Source: Grimontia indica (GTDB lineage: Bacteria; Pseudomonadota; Gammaproteobacteria; Enterobacterales; Vibrionaceae). Taken from it: DNA of 64,000 nt. A program made the translations under genes and the position numbers. Every line of letters starts with the position of its first letter. Positions within the stretch are counted from its first letter, which is position 1. Under the pieces are notes generated by a model, which was not told the DNA's origin, made no database searches, and saw only the letters and a list, made by a program, of their open reading frames with translations. Below, piece after piece: positions 38,016-47,192 of this stretch. Location: positions 1-64,000 of the forward strand of contig NZ_ANFM02000036.1 in the NCBI RefSeq assembly GCF_000333895.2, given 5' to 3'.

Positions 38016-38996
38016 ATGAATCAATACGTTGTATGCGCACTCTACAAATTTGTGCGCCTTGAAGATTATGTGGAACTCCGTGAGCCATTGAAGGCGTTAA
38101 TGGAGAAAAATGACATTCGCGGCACCTTGCTGCTGGCGAACGAAGGGATTAACGGCACCGTCGCCTCCACGCGCGAAGGTATCGACACCCTGTTGGCATG
38201 GCTGAAGAAAGACCCTCGCCTTGCTGATACCGTCTATAAAGAGTCATTCGACGAAAACCAGCCATTCAATCGCACCAAAGTAAAACTCAAGAAAGAGATC
38301 GTTACCTTGGGTGTAGAAGGCATCGACCCACGTCATGTGGTCGGCACCTATGTGAAACCTGAAGACTGGAACGAACTGATTTCCGACCCCGAAGTGTTTG
38401 TGGTGGATACCCGCAACGATTACGAAATCGAAATCGGCACCTTCAAGAATGCGGTGAACCCAAAAACCGACACATTCCGCGAGTTTCCGGAATACGTCGC
38501 CCAAAATATGGACCCAGCCAAACACAAGAAAGTCGCCATGTTCTGTACAGGCGGGATTCGCTGTGAGAAATCGACTGCATATATGAAAGAGCAAGGCTTT
38601 GAAGAGGTTTACCACCTGGAAGGCGGCATCCTGAAATACCTGGAAGAAGTACCTCAGGAAGAAAGCCTTTGGGAAGGCGATTGCTATGTGTTTGATGGCC
38701 GTGTAGCGGTAAACCACCAGCTTGAGAAGAGCGGCTATGCCATGTGTAACGCCTGCCGTTTACCTATCACCGAAGAAGACATGCAGTCTGAAGCGTTCGA
38801 GCAAGGCGTCAGCTGCCCTAAGTGCATCGACAAACACACCGACGAGCAAAAAGCCCGTTTCCGTGAACGTGAGAAGCAAGTGCAGCTCTCAAGGGCGCGC
38901 GGCGAAATTCATGTTGGTGGCGAAGCTGACCAAATCATTACCCAGCGCAGAAATGAAAAGCTGGCGAAAAAGGCAGAGCAGCGGAAAGCAAAGTAA
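38016..38996 (+). CDS. trhO: tRNA uridine(34) hydroxylase TrhO
   Basis: A 326-residue cytoplasmic enzyme of the YceA/TrhO family, which makes 5-hydroxyuridine at tRNA position 34 in an oxygen-dependent way. The N-terminal acylphosphatase-like domain has [16 protein letters not shown]. The rhodanese domain holds the active Cys in [21 protein letters not shown] Cys-rich tail (CNACRLP, CPKC) follows. The start ATG after GGAAG gives the usual family length. A strong terminator follows. Confidence 0.92.
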   Translation: MNQYVVCALYKFVRLEDYVELREPLKALMEKNDIRGTLLLANEGINGTVASTREGIDTLLAWLKKDPRLADTVYKESFDENQPFNRTKVKLKKEIVTLGVEGIDPRHVVGTYVKPEDWNELISDPEVFVVDTRNDYEIEIGTFKNAVNPKTDTFREFPEYVAQNMDPAKHKKVAMFCTGGIRCEKSTAYMKEQGFEEVYHLEGGILKYLEEVPQEESLWEGDCYVFDGRVAVNHQLEKSGYAMCNACRLPITEEDMQSEAFEQGVSCPKCIDKHTDEQKARFREREKQVQLSRARGEIHVGGEADQIITQRRNEKLAKKAEQRKAK

Positions 38997-39014
38997 GGCT
39001 GCTTGAATGCCCCG

Positions 39015-39051
39015 AAAAAATCCCCTCAGCGGAAACGCGAGGGGATTTTTT
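39015..39051 (+). terminator. Rho-independent terminator of trhO
   Basis: The stem AAAATCCCCTC/GAGGGGATTTT has an AGCGGAAACGC loop. Variants with the same loop recur at 41014-41048 and 42496-42527. Confidence 0.85.
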
Positions 39052-39243
39052 GATGGTTTAAGTCAGCATCTGCTCAGATTTTCAACATGCCACCCTCATA
39101 CTTATTCCACTAATTAGGTTGATTTATGGCTTAGTATCACGAATGAGAAAGCTCCTCTCGGAGAGGTATTCGTACAATCTCGATGTTGGTAAGTCAATCT
39201 CAACGATTGACGCCGTAAACAACGCAATAAGAGAAGGATGCCT

Positions 39244-40974
39244 ATGATGAAAAAATCTATTCTCACCTCACTCGTAATCACCGCTTTATTTGCCAAACCA
39301 ATACACGCCGCCTGCCTTGGAAATGTTTACTCCCTTAATGCTGGCAGAGGGGACGTTGGTATTTTGGTAGACATCCAAGAGAATGAAAAGCTAACAGGTT
39401 CTTATAACGGCAGCCGAGCGCTTGCAGTGTCGAGAGCATCTTTCAGTAGCTCTGCCATGACCTATGACAGCATCAATAACCGCATTTATTATGTCAGTGC
39501 ACCACGCCCTACGAGATACTTCGTAGAGGGACTGGAAGATCTTGTCACTGCTGAGGAGTTGAAAAATATAAGTTTCCACGCGGCTGCCTCAGAATCTACT
39601 CAACTTGCCTATTATGATCCCTCTACGAAGCAGCATACTGTCGTTGGAAATGTCAAAGACACTTTCCGCATGGCTTTTGATAGTTCATCGGGCCAAATCT
39701 TCGCCTCTAACAACAATGAGATCTTCTCTATCGACCCCTCGAATGGCACCACAACGCCGATAGCAGATTTCGATGTAAATCTGCGCAGCAGTGGTTTTAC
39801 TTCTTGGGGCGACTTCGTGTTTTACAAAGGCGAATTACTGTTTGTCACCAACACACGTACGTTCTCTATCAACACTTCTACAGGCGCTGCGACGCTAAAA
39901 GCGTTCCACAGTATTGGTTTCATCACCAGCGCCACACTCGACCAAAATGGCCAAATGCTCATTGCGGCTAAGAATCAGAATGTGACAGGGAATATCAACA
40001 GCACATTCCTCTGGCGTTTACACCCCGAGACAGGCGAAGTCGTGAAAGTCGGACTTATACCAGCCAGACTCAGCGCTATGGCAACAAATACGCAAGAAGA
40101 TTACACATGCTACCCTGCAACGGTATTCCCAAGTCAGCGTGAAAATGACGTTGATAATGTCCTCGGTAGCACGGTAGAAGAGGGCAATACAGCCACCTTT
40201 ACCGTCAATTTTGATAAAGATACGGCTGCAGCGACAGATATTAACCTTACACTCAATAACGGCAGCGCTGTCATTAACAGTGATTTTAGTGGGGCGGTGA
40301 CTATCGAGTTTGAAGATGGTTCTTCGGTCAGTGCAAACCTGAGTAGTAGTGCTACAAATGTGAGCGTGCCGCCCGGCAACGGTTGGCTGAAAGTCAAGGT
40401 CAACACCATCGAAGATACTGTGTTTGAAAGTAACGAGAATTTCTCACTCAGAGCATGGTTCCGCGACAATGAGAGCGATGCGAAATCGGCTTCATCGACA
40501 ATCACGAACGATGACTACCAAATTACCCAGTTACTCGGTAACCCCGAGATGAATTACCGTGGCGTTTGGAGTGAAATCGAAAACGGATTGAATGGAAGAA
40601 ATCTGGACCACAGTTACGGCTCATATAATTTCAACACGGGTGGTCAAGGCCAAGGCGCCGCAGTCTATCAATACTTCAATGTCGTTCCGGGTCAACAATA
40701 TTCCGTTCAAACCAGGTTCTGGGCGCAAAGAAGCGGTACGGGTGGCACACACGGTGGTGAAGTAAGAATCTCCAACGGTAGTAACAACAGCAATATCTAT
40801 TCCAGAAGTTTCTCGTTAACTGAAGGTAATTCAACGAACATCAACTTCAACTTTACCGTACCTTCTAACGTAAGCTACCTGCGAATACAGATCACAAATA
40901 CGTCTGTATCATGCTGCGTTGAAAGCACCGACTTGAATGTAGATTATGCACGAGTCACCGGGCCTAAACCCTAA
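39244..40974 (+). CDS. Secreted protein with Calx-beta domain
   Basis: A 576-residue exported protein. Signal peptide MMKKSILTSLVITALFAKPI is cleaved near HAA. Residues about 25-295 resemble a beta-propeller-like region of short repeated strands. Residues about 310-435 have the Calx-beta pattern (VEEGNTATFTVNFD, then ENFSLRAWF and ITNDD). A C-terminal jelly-roll-like region (about 440-576) follows, as in bacterial surface and matrix proteins. An extracellular or surface role is inferred. It lies between two copies of the trhO terminator. Confidence 0.65.
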   Translation: MMKKSILTSLVITALFAKPIHAACLGNVYSLNAGRGDVGILVDIQENEKLTGSYNGSRALAVSRASFSSSAMTYDSINNRIYYVSAPRPTRYFVEGLEDLVTAEELKNISFHAAASESTQLAYYDPSTKQHTVVGNVKDTFRMAFDSSSGQIFASNNNEIFSIDPSNGTTTPIADFDVNLRSSGFTSWGDFVFYKGELLFVTNTRTFSINTSTGAATLKAFHSIGFITSATLDQNGQMLIAAKNQNVTGNINSTFLWRLHPETGEVVKVGLIPARLSAMATNTQEDYTCYPATVFPSQRENDVDNVLGSTVEEGNTATFTVNFDKDTAAATDINLTLNNGSAVINSDFSGAVTIEFEDGSSVSANLSSSATNVSVPPGNGWLKVKVNTIEDTVFESNENFSLRAWFRDNESDAKSASSTITNDDYQITQLLGNPEMNYRGVWSEIENGLNGRNLDHSYGSYNFNTGGQGQGAAVYQYFNVVPGQQYSVQTRFWAQRSGTGGTHGGEVRISNGSNNSNIYSRSFSLTEGNSTNINFNFTVPSNVSYLRIQITNTSVSCCVESTDLNVDYARVTGPKP

Positions 40975-41013
40975 TTGAACAAGGTAATGCCTAACGTTTG
41001 ATTGGCCAGAACT

Positions 41014-41048
41014 AAAATCCCCTAAGCGGAAACGCGAGGGGATTTTTT
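41014..41048. terminator. Rho-independent terminator, second copy
   Basis: Near-copy of the trhO terminator, with the same loop AGCGGAAACGC. It lies between the Calx-beta gene and the convergent LRR gene. Confidence 0.75.
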
Positions 41049-41076
41049 AGCTCTGTATAGGTTCAAGAGGCTTCAC

Positions 41077-42291
41077 CTAACACCCCTCTGGTAGATGCAC
41101 TTTTGCGTTTGGACTTAACTTTGATTTAAGTATCTGAAATTGCTCGCAAGGCACATTTTTCTCACTATTAGCAAGCACTTGAACCATATTGAGATTCCCA
41201 AACAGTGGCGAAATATCTTTAAACAGGTTTGCGCTTATTTGTAGTTTTGTAAGAAGAGGCTTATTCGCCAAAGGCGTTAAATCAGCAATGTCATTGTACG
41301 AAAGATAGAGCTCTTGCAGCTGATGCGATCTCCCAAGTACCGCAATGTCACGGATATCGTTAATGATGGCCCCTAAAATGCGCAGATTAGGCAGACTGTC
41401 GAAGCCTTTTAGATCTTTTAACCCCGTCCGGTTTGCATAAAACTCTTCAATGCTGGGTGCGAGTTCAATACCTGATGTCGTCTGAAGCGTTTTATTTCCA
41501 CCGACACTGAGTACCTTCAACTGGGTAAAGGGTGCCAGCCCTTGCAAGTCAACCAGCTGATTGTCTTGCAGATACAACTCTTTCAGTGAAACCAAATCTT
41601 CAATGGCACTGAGTTCTTTGATCTTCTGACCTTGGCATACCAGTTTGGTGATTTGGCTACGCGATTCTACTTTTTGCTCTCGCTTTGCTTGCCATACACA
41701 GCGATTAAGTGCTCGTGCAGATTGCGCATCTATACCGGCTTGGTGCTGAGCTGCGCCCTGTTCTTTTGCATTTGGTTCAATCGGCGCCCCACCCACATAA
41801 TTCATTTCTTGTGCAATTTGCCAGGCAAAAAAGCCCAACATAAGGATGCCCGCTGCGGGTGCGACACGGCGAGATAAGATCGCAATCAGAGACCAAAGAA
41901 AAAACAGTGCGAAGAACAGAGAGATAGCCCAAAACTGAATGAAGCTGTAAATGCGGTTTTTTTGAGGGTTATTGGGGTCAATCAAAACTTCAATTCGGTT
42001 GCCAACGGTTTGCGAACAGAGATTACGCGTAGGCATTAGCACCTTGCCTTGGGCTTTCATGCCACTCTCGGTTTCGGCAACCGGGTAATACACCACATCT
42101 TTTCGATAGCCACCCAACGTTCTCTGGGACGTTTCAATCCATTTTCCCTCACACGCTACAACGCGCGCAGGTACTTGAGTGAAAAAGTATAACGAGACAT
42201 ACCTTTCGACTAATAACCCAGCGACAAGCAGCAAAATCCCCCAGATAACCCATCGCGAGACTCGGGGCGATGATTGTGTAATCGATGACAT
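41077..42291 (-). CDS. Membrane protein with DUF3592-like region and leucine-rich repeats
   Basis: A 404-residue protein. TM1 is at about residues 15-35, then a DUF3592-like extracellular part (about 40-115), TM2 and TM3 at about 120-165, a Gln-rich linker, then internalin-type leucine-rich repeats (about 215-370: LKELYLQDNQLVDLQGL, LQELYLSYNDIADLTPL). The C-terminal Cys pair may cap the repeats. LRRs usually mediate protein binding, and its partner is unknown. The start ATG follows GAAGGGA. Confidence 0.7.
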   Translation of the reverse strand: MSSITQSSPRVSRWVIWGILLLVAGLLVERYVSLYFFTQVPARVVACEGKWIETSQRTLGGYRKDVVYYPVAETESGMKAQGKVLMPTRNLCSQTVGNRIEVLIDPNNPQKNRIYSFIQFWAISLFFALFFLWSLIAILSRRVAPAAGILMLGFFAWQIAQEMNYVGGAPIEPNAKEQGAAQHQAGIDAQSARALNRCVWQAKREQKVESRSQITKLVCQGQKIKELSAIEDLVSLKELYLQDNQLVDLQGLAPFTQLKVLSVGGNKTLQTTSGIELAPSIEEFYANRTGLKDLKGFDSLPNLRILGAIINDIRDIAVLGRSHQLQELYLSYNDIADLTPLANKPLLTKLQISANLFKDISPLFGNLNMVQVLANSEKNVPCEQFQILKSKLSPNAKVHLPEGC

Positions 42292-42440
42292 TGTGTTCCC
42301 TTCCGGATATGCGGAGCTCACACTAAGCCAAGCAAAACAATTCAGTTCAATGGGTTACACAGTTTTTAGTCGTTACTCCGAGTCGGTGCACTGCAAGAGT
42401 AAGAAATACACTTACAGAGAATCTGAGGAAATTTGTGCTG

Positions 42441-42527
42441 GTGGCGTAGAAAGTAGAGCAGCGAAAAGCGAAGTAAGGCTATTTGATTGCCCCGGAAAAA
42501 ATTCCCTCAGCGGAAACGCGAGGGAAT
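42441..42527. repeat. Duplicated fragment of the trhO 3' end and terminator
   Basis: About 87 bp match the last bases of trhO and its terminator (38961-39048) at roughly 80%, including gagcagcg, aagtaaggct, and the stem-loop ctcagcggaaacgcgaggg. The frame is not open, so this is a remnant. Together with the intact copy it brackets the Calx-beta and LRR genes. Confidence 0.75.
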
Positions 42528-42623
42528 GTTGTAAATGGCAGGCCATATATCTACACCTCACCCAATCAACTTGGTGCAATATTGCAAGACAGTAAGGATC
42601 AACAAACCTGCCTCAGGCCTATC

Positions 42624-44204
42624 CTAATCACAGTCAGAATAATTTGAACTGATGCATTTCAAAGCCATCCATTTAGCCTCTTTTATTTGAACCGAATTCA
42701 AACGGGTATTCGCCTCGAACTCTTCATCTGGGGATTGGTTGTAGTGACGAATGTAAAACCACATGTAAGATTTTAGATCGCTCTGCTCTACTCCTTTGCC
42801 TCTTTTATACGCCCACCCGAGCTTAGATTGTGCACGCAAATTTCCACGTTCCGCAGACATGCGATAATATCTTACAGCCTTCTCTTTATTTTGAGGGGTG
42901 CCATATCCCATATCGTACAAAACGCCAAGATTAACCTGAGAGAAGCTATCTCCTTGTTCCGCAGCTAGCTCATAGTATTTAATTGCTTTTTGATACGTTT
43001 TATAACTTCGACGTTCGCCTAGTCCCTCTGAATACATCCACCCAAGGTTAGCTTGAGCATTTTTGTAACCTTGGTCTGCTGCCATTTTGTAATACTCTAT
43101 CGCCTTCTCATAATCTTGAGTTACACCCAATCCATTTCGGTAAAGCCAAGCAAGGTTGGTTTGCGCACGAGCGTACCCTTGTTCCGCAGCTAAACGATAA
43201 TACTCCAAAGCCTTGGCATTACTCTGAGTAACACCTTTCCCTTCTTTATACATCCAGCCAAGGTTGGTTTGCGCACGAGCGTATCCTTGTTCCGCAGCTA
43301 AGCGATAATACTCCAAAGCTTTTGTATCACTCTGAGTGACACCTTTCCCATCTTCATACATCCAGCCAAGGTTGGTTTGCGCACGAGCGTATCCTTGTTC
43401 CGCAGCTAAGCGATAATACTCCAAAGCTTTTGTATCACTCTGAGTGACACCTTTCCCCTCTTCATACATCCAGCCAAGGTTGGTTTGCGCACGAGCGTAT
43501 CCTTGTTCCGCAGCTAAGCGATAATACTCCAAAGCATTTGTATTACTCTGAGTAACACCTTTCCCCTCTTCATACATCCAGCCAAGCTGGGTTTGAGCAA
43601 ATACATAACCTTGGCCAGCGGCCAATTCATAGTACGTCACCGCTTTCTCGTAGCTTTGCTCAACACCAGAACCAGATTTATACAAATTAGCCAAGCTATA
43701 TTGCGCTCTAGCAAAGTTTTGTTTCGCTGACAGACGGTAGTAAGTCAAAGCCTTATCATAGCTTTGCTCAACGCCCTGTCCCTTTTCATACATCCAGCCA
43801 AGGTTGAATTGAGGTAGTGCAAAGCCCTGCAAAGCCGCTAAACGATAATATTTAGCCGCCTCGTCAAAATTTTTTTTTACCCCATAGCCATTCTGGTACA
43901 TCCAACCAAGGTTATTTTGAGCAGGCGCATAACCTTGATCTGCTGACATTTTGTAATATTTCACTGCCTCACTGGCACTTTGTTTTACACCTTGCCCTTC
44001 GTCGTATGACCATCCAAGTAGATATTGGCTTTCAGCATCTCCTTTATTTGAAGCCGATCTTAGCTGAGCAATGGTTTTTTCAGTATTTGGTGCATTCCAT
44101 GACCTCTCAAATACCTCTAAAAGTGGGGAGTCTGTATAGTGGCTCTCTCTTGAGGTACAGCCAGCTACCAAAAGGAATATCATCCAAAAGTGTACTTTCT
44201 TCAT
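42624..44204 (-). CDS. Sel1-repeat lipoprotein
   Basis: A 526-residue protein with lipobox LVAGC (Cys16), followed by about 12 Sel1-like repeats of 36 residues (consensus ALEYYRLAAEQGYARAQTNL, then GWMYEEGKGVTQSDTK). Four central repeats are nearly identical at the DNA level. Sel1 solenoids act as binding scaffolds. Outer-membrane or periplasmic location is inferred. No partner gene is adjacent. Confidence 0.85.
   Translation of the reverse strand: MKKVHFWMIFLLVAGCTSRESHYTDSPLLEVFERSWNAPNTEKTIAQLRSASNKGDAESQYLLGWSYDEGQGVKQSASEAVKYYKMSADQGYAPAQNNLGWMYQNGYGVKKNFDEAAKYYRLAALQGFALPQFNLGWMYEKGQGVEQSYDKALTYYRLSAKQNFARAQYSLANLYKSGSGVEQSYEKAVTYYELAAGQGYVFAQTQLGWMYEEGKGVTQSNTNALEYYRLAAEQGYARAQTNLGWMYEEGKGVTQSDTKALEYYRLAAEQGYARAQTNLGWMYEDGKGVTQSDTKALEYYRLAAEQGYARAQTNLGWMYKEGKGVTQSNAKALEYYRLAAEQGYARAQTNLAWLYRNGLGVTQDYEKAIEYYKMAADQGYKNAQANLGWMYSEGLGERRSYKTYQKAIKYYELAAEQGDSFSQVNLGVLYDMGYGTPQNKEKAVRYYRMSAERGNLRAQSKLGWAYKRGKGVEQSDLKSYMWFYIRHYNQSPDEEFEANTRLNSVQIKEAKWMALKCISSNYSDCD
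43150..43585. repeat. 108-bp tandem repeats inside the Sel1 gene
   Basis: Four units with a spacing of 108 bp are nearly identical (for instance gcgcacgagcgta recurs at about 43168, 43272, 43380 and 43488). This is recent in-frame expansion and a likely site of length variation between strains. Confidence 0.8.
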
Positions 44205-44438
44205 ACACCACCCTTGAGTTGTAATTTAGGCTTAATGAAGTAAACAGAATCCATTTTAGAAAGTACATACCTTTGATACCAAAGGTCCGTTCAATATTCG
44301 GGACTAGTTATAATCACTGTATGAAAGTGTCTTAAGCTTTGTCGAAAAACATTTGCCTATCGTTTCTCTTAGTTAAACACCAAAAATGGTCATTCAGACC
44401 AGTGTTTTAGTCACATCGATGCTGAAAATAAACAAAAT

Positions 44439-44549
44439 ATGAAGCCAACAAATAAGAACTATTGCTGCTTCTTTGATTCTAGTAAAGGTATGTTTTCTAA
44501 ATCGTTGGATGAGATTGAGGCAATTAAGAAGGAATTTCCGGATGAGTAA
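44439..44549 (+). CDS. Possible 36-residue ORF or gene remnant
   Basis: A short frame reading MKPTNKNYCCFFDSSKGMF and ending FPDE. There is no strong ribosome site. It sits in the 405-bp gap between the Sel1 gene and the transposon, in the region that was downstream of ffs before insertion. It may be a remnant; the rest of the gap shows nothing I can assign. Confidence 0.25.
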   Translation: MKPTNKNYCCFFDSSKGMFSKSLDEIEAIKKEFPDE

Positions 44550-44604
44550 ATCGAATTTTTTGCGTGGCTGAACAGTGCTGGGAATGCAAAAAAGAAAAAT
44601 TTTC

Positions 44605-44609
44605 AGAAC
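44605..44609. repeat. Target site duplication, left copy (agaac)
   Basis: Five bases agaac abut the TGT of the left end and match the five bases right of the right end at 60498-60502, as expected for a Tn7-like element. Confidence 0.92.
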
Positions 44610-44712
44610 TGTTGCCAACACCATAAAGCTTCAAAGCCAAAACATGAGATCAAAGGGTTACGAGACTTATGACACCATAAGTTTGCAAGGTTTGGCACCA
44701 TAAGTTTGCAAA
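44610..44712. repeat. Transposon left end with three TnsB-type sites
   Basis: The terminus TGTTGCCAACACCATAAAG aligns to the right terminus. Three copies of a roughly 20-bp motif (gacaccataagtttgcaa) lie near 44617-44635, 44670-44689 and 44692-44712. The wide gap after the first is typical of Tn7 left ends. Confidence 0.88.
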
Positions 44713-44861
44713 CGCGCTATACGGAAGTCTCATGAACTGGGTTGTGAAAGAAAATTCCATCACATCTATGGATGTGGCTCATTTCCCAACGGCCTAAGTG
44801 GTTAACTACTAGACGGCTACTCGACAATAGTGACGGAACATAGAGCAGTTTTGTGCGAGAA

Positions 44862-44882
44862 AGGGATAGCTATACTATCCCT
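44862..44882 (-). terminator. Probable terminator of the CBASS-like pair
   Basis: The inverted repeat AGGGATAG/CTATCCCT lies 16 bp beyond the SLATT gene stop. The minus-strand side continues TTTCT. Confidence 0.6.
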
Positions 44883-44897
44883 CCAGCCTCCTAGATG

Positions 44898-45527
44898 TCA
44901 GCAAAAGTACTGAGTGATGTATGAAATCAAATGACATGCGAAAAGCTTATACAAGCCATATATCACAGCTGCCAATAACGCCAGACCACTTATCAATAGG
45001 ATAAAGAACGGAATCTTGTCTCGGAACAAAGTTAGATTTAGCTCGTCCACAAACCACTGACTTTGCTGCTTTTTGACACCAAACATTTTGTAGTGAGCCA
45101 AGACATCACTAAAGAGTATCTGTTGTCCAATGTTACCGCCATCAGAATAGTAGGCATCCTTCAACTCTAAGAACTTTTGGTTGACCTCCCGTAGAACGTC
45201 CTGATCGTCAGTCTCTGCTTTACGGTACAGTGAAAGGAGATTTCCGGACAGCTTTGTGAGCTGGACTCCTCGCCTCTCGTAGTCGAATTTCTTTGGCTCA
45301 TACATGGTAATGAACAAGGCGGCTATCGAGAGCAGAATAAAGACCACCGACGTTAGGTTAGTAGTAACCTTGAAGGCTAATCCGACAATACCGAAAGCCA
45401 GAGACGCAAAACCAATCCAAGCGGGAAGTCTGGATACAATGTCAAACGTCGCGAAATGACGATTCGCGCCGTATGTAACGTTGTAAGCCAGTTCGGCGAT
45501 ATCTTTTTTGAGTATTACTCTGTCCAT
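44898..45527 (-). CDS. SLATT-domain two-TM effector, CBASS-like
   Basis: A 209-residue membrane protein with two adjacent hydrophobic helices near residues 35-80 (PAWIGFASLAFGIVGLAF and SVVFILLSIAALFITMY), a helical cytoplasmic part, and another hydrophobic C-terminal segment (FFILLISGLALLAAVIYGLY). This order fits the SLATT effector family linked to SMODS nucleotidyltransferases. In such systems the second messenger is thought to open a pore and kill the infected cell. It starts 8 bp after the nucleotidyltransferase stop, behind GAGG. Assignment rests on topology and context. Confidence 0.65.
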   Translation of the reverse strand: MDRVILKKDIAELAYNVTYGANRHFATFDIVSRLPAWIGFASLAFGIVGLAFKVTTNLTSVVFILLSIAALFITMYEPKKFDYERRGVQLTKLSGNLLSLYRKAETDDQDVLREVNQKFLELKDAYYSDGGNIGQQILFSDVLAHYKMFGVKKQQSQWFVDELNLTLFRDKIPFFILLISGLALLAAVIYGLYKLFACHLISYITQYFC

Positions 45528-45535
45528 TGGCAGCC

Positions 45536-46849
45536 TCAGTTGGAGATCGGAACAGTAATTTCCGATCGCGCCACAACGACACCATCTTTGATGGCGTAGC
45601 ATTCAACGGAGTGCTCTCCATTGAAAGTGGTTGATTCACTACGATTTCCGTAACCTGCATCATCTAAGATTTGACCTCGGATGCAATCTCTACGCTCAGC
45701 TTCAGGCCCTCTATTAAGCACCTTCCATTTAAGTGAATATGGCTGAGGCACTTCAATTTCACTGACGCTAAAAGACAGAGACTTTTGAGCTCTCAAAGGA
45801 ATGAATAGACGTAACATCTCAGAGAGTGAGTATTCACGATAACCGTTTTGGGAAACGTCGCAGTCAATGGCCATATGATACCGGATGTCCACGGGATACT
45901 TGTCAGCAATAAACTCTTCTGTATTGAGCCAGGTCTGGCGATTTTCCGCGATTGCCGCAAGGTTCTTTGCACTTTGAGGGTAACCACGACCGAATACTTT
46001 TCGCCATCTTTCGTTGTTGTTGTCATCATCGATGGCTTCAACACAGAGAGCAAAAGCTTTTTTGGCAGCCCGCTGAAAGTTTTTCTTCACTTTTACATGC
46101 TGATTACTGCCCAGAGCGTTCCATCGATCTTGTTTCGGTAAGTTGCTTAGATATTCAAAGAAATCGCGGCACATCTCGTCATAATAAAGAGGCCCTCTAT
46201 TGTCATAGTCGGTGGTACTTTTTAGGAAATTATGGGCAAGGGTATCTATCAGAAGGCCCCCCATTGCTACACCATGCTTATTCTTCCAAGCACGAGCCAT
46301 CTTACAAAGCGGTCTCAGATTCTTGTTTTTCGCATCGTTGACTTCTTTCATGGCTTTCATTTCATCCTTCGGCTTGGTGAAACGCCATGAGCCGCCTTTG
46401 TGCGTATAAGGGTATTTGAAACTGCCATCTTCCTGCTCGAAAACAGGCTGCACCTCGACCATGAAGTTCTTATACTTCACTACAACGACCAAACTGCTTA
46501 CCGTCACATCTGTTGTCGGGTAACGTGCCAAGATTGCATCCTTGGTGTCTTTGAGAAGTTGACTTTGCTTGTCCTTATAAGTTTCCCATTTGCTGCTCGG
46601 CATGATGTAAAGCATATCTAGGTCAGAGATACCTTTGATACCAGTGAATCGTCCATATGAGCCAACCTGAAGCGTGTTCGCTGTTGTAGAGTCCGTATTA
46701 CGAAACTGCTTGTTTAACGCTTTGGTGATTTGACCATAGCGCTCACTGATACTAGCCGAGTTGTCGACTCGGATATTTACCAAAAACTGTTTGAAATCTT
46801 CTGAAACCGACACATCACACCTACATGCAAGTAATTCAACCACTTTCAT
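45536..46849 (-). CDS. CD-NTase (SMODS) with C-terminal sensor domain
   Basis: A 437-residue nucleotidyltransferase of the cGAS/DncV-like group. The active site is visible: QVGSYGRFTGIKGISDLDML (GS motif and D-x-D near residues 63-83), with a third acidic residue in FMVEVQPVF near 132. A helical OAS-like core follows. The last 80 residues (PYSLKWKVLNRGPEAERRD and the rest) resemble the AGS-C sensor domain found in many CBASS enzymes. It is expected to make a cyclic oligonucleotide during phage infection and activate the SLATT partner downstream. The pair is transposon cargo. Confidence 0.8.
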   Translation of the reverse strand: MKVVELLACRCDVSVSEDFKQFLVNIRVDNSASISERYGQITKALNKQFRNTDSTTANTLQVGSYGRFTGIKGISDLDMLYIMPSSKWETYKDKQSQLLKDTKDAILARYPTTDVTVSSLVVVVKYKNFMVEVQPVFEQEDGSFKYPYTHKGGSWRFTKPKDEMKAMKEVNDAKNKNLRPLCKMARAWKNKHGVAMGGLLIDTLAHNFLKSTTDYDNRGPLYYDEMCRDFFEYLSNLPKQDRWNALGSNQHVKVKKNFQRAAKKAFALCVEAIDDDNNNERWRKVFGRGYPQSAKNLAAIAENRQTWLNTEEFIADKYPVDIRYHMAIDCDVSQNGYREYSLSEMLRLFIPLRAQKSLSFSVSEIEVPQPYSLKWKVLNRGPEAERRDCIRGQILDDAGYGNRSESTTFNGEHSVECYAIKDGVVVARSEITVPISN

Positions 46850-47192
46850 ATATGGGGTGAGGATGTATGACTTTCAATGCCTAATTCAATGAAAAGTATA
46901 AGAAAATAATCTCAATATAAGAATTTTAGGTGGGAGTTCACCAATACGCTGACTTACAGGAGTATTGCAAGATATTGAAGTAAGCCAGTATTCGGTTCTC
47001 ACTAATACGAATCTGCTTGGAACAAGTAGAAGCACAGTTTCTTACCGTAAGTGGTCAACTAAAAACATGCATTCCCATAGGATCACCACAAAGCACAAAC
47101 CATCTTTAACCTTATGTTTTTTATTGGCATAACTCGCAAATCCCCCTTTAAGAGCGTAGTAAACTCATCACTCAATATGAATGGAGATGACT
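46850..47192. other. Intergenic gap, divergent cargo promoters
   Basis: About 340 bp between the CD-NTase gene and the phospholipase-like gene, which point away from each other. No ORF or clear structure is seen; it should carry both promoters. Confidence 0.45.

Noticed and set aside
44394-44624. 76-residue minus-strand ORF across the left transposon junction
   Set aside because: It spans the insertion point by chance and has no ribosome site.
44661-44712. Left transposon terminus at the gacaccataag motif near 44670
   Set aside because: It lacks a TGT end and a matching duplication. It is an internal TnsB-type site; the true end is at 44610 with agaac outside it.
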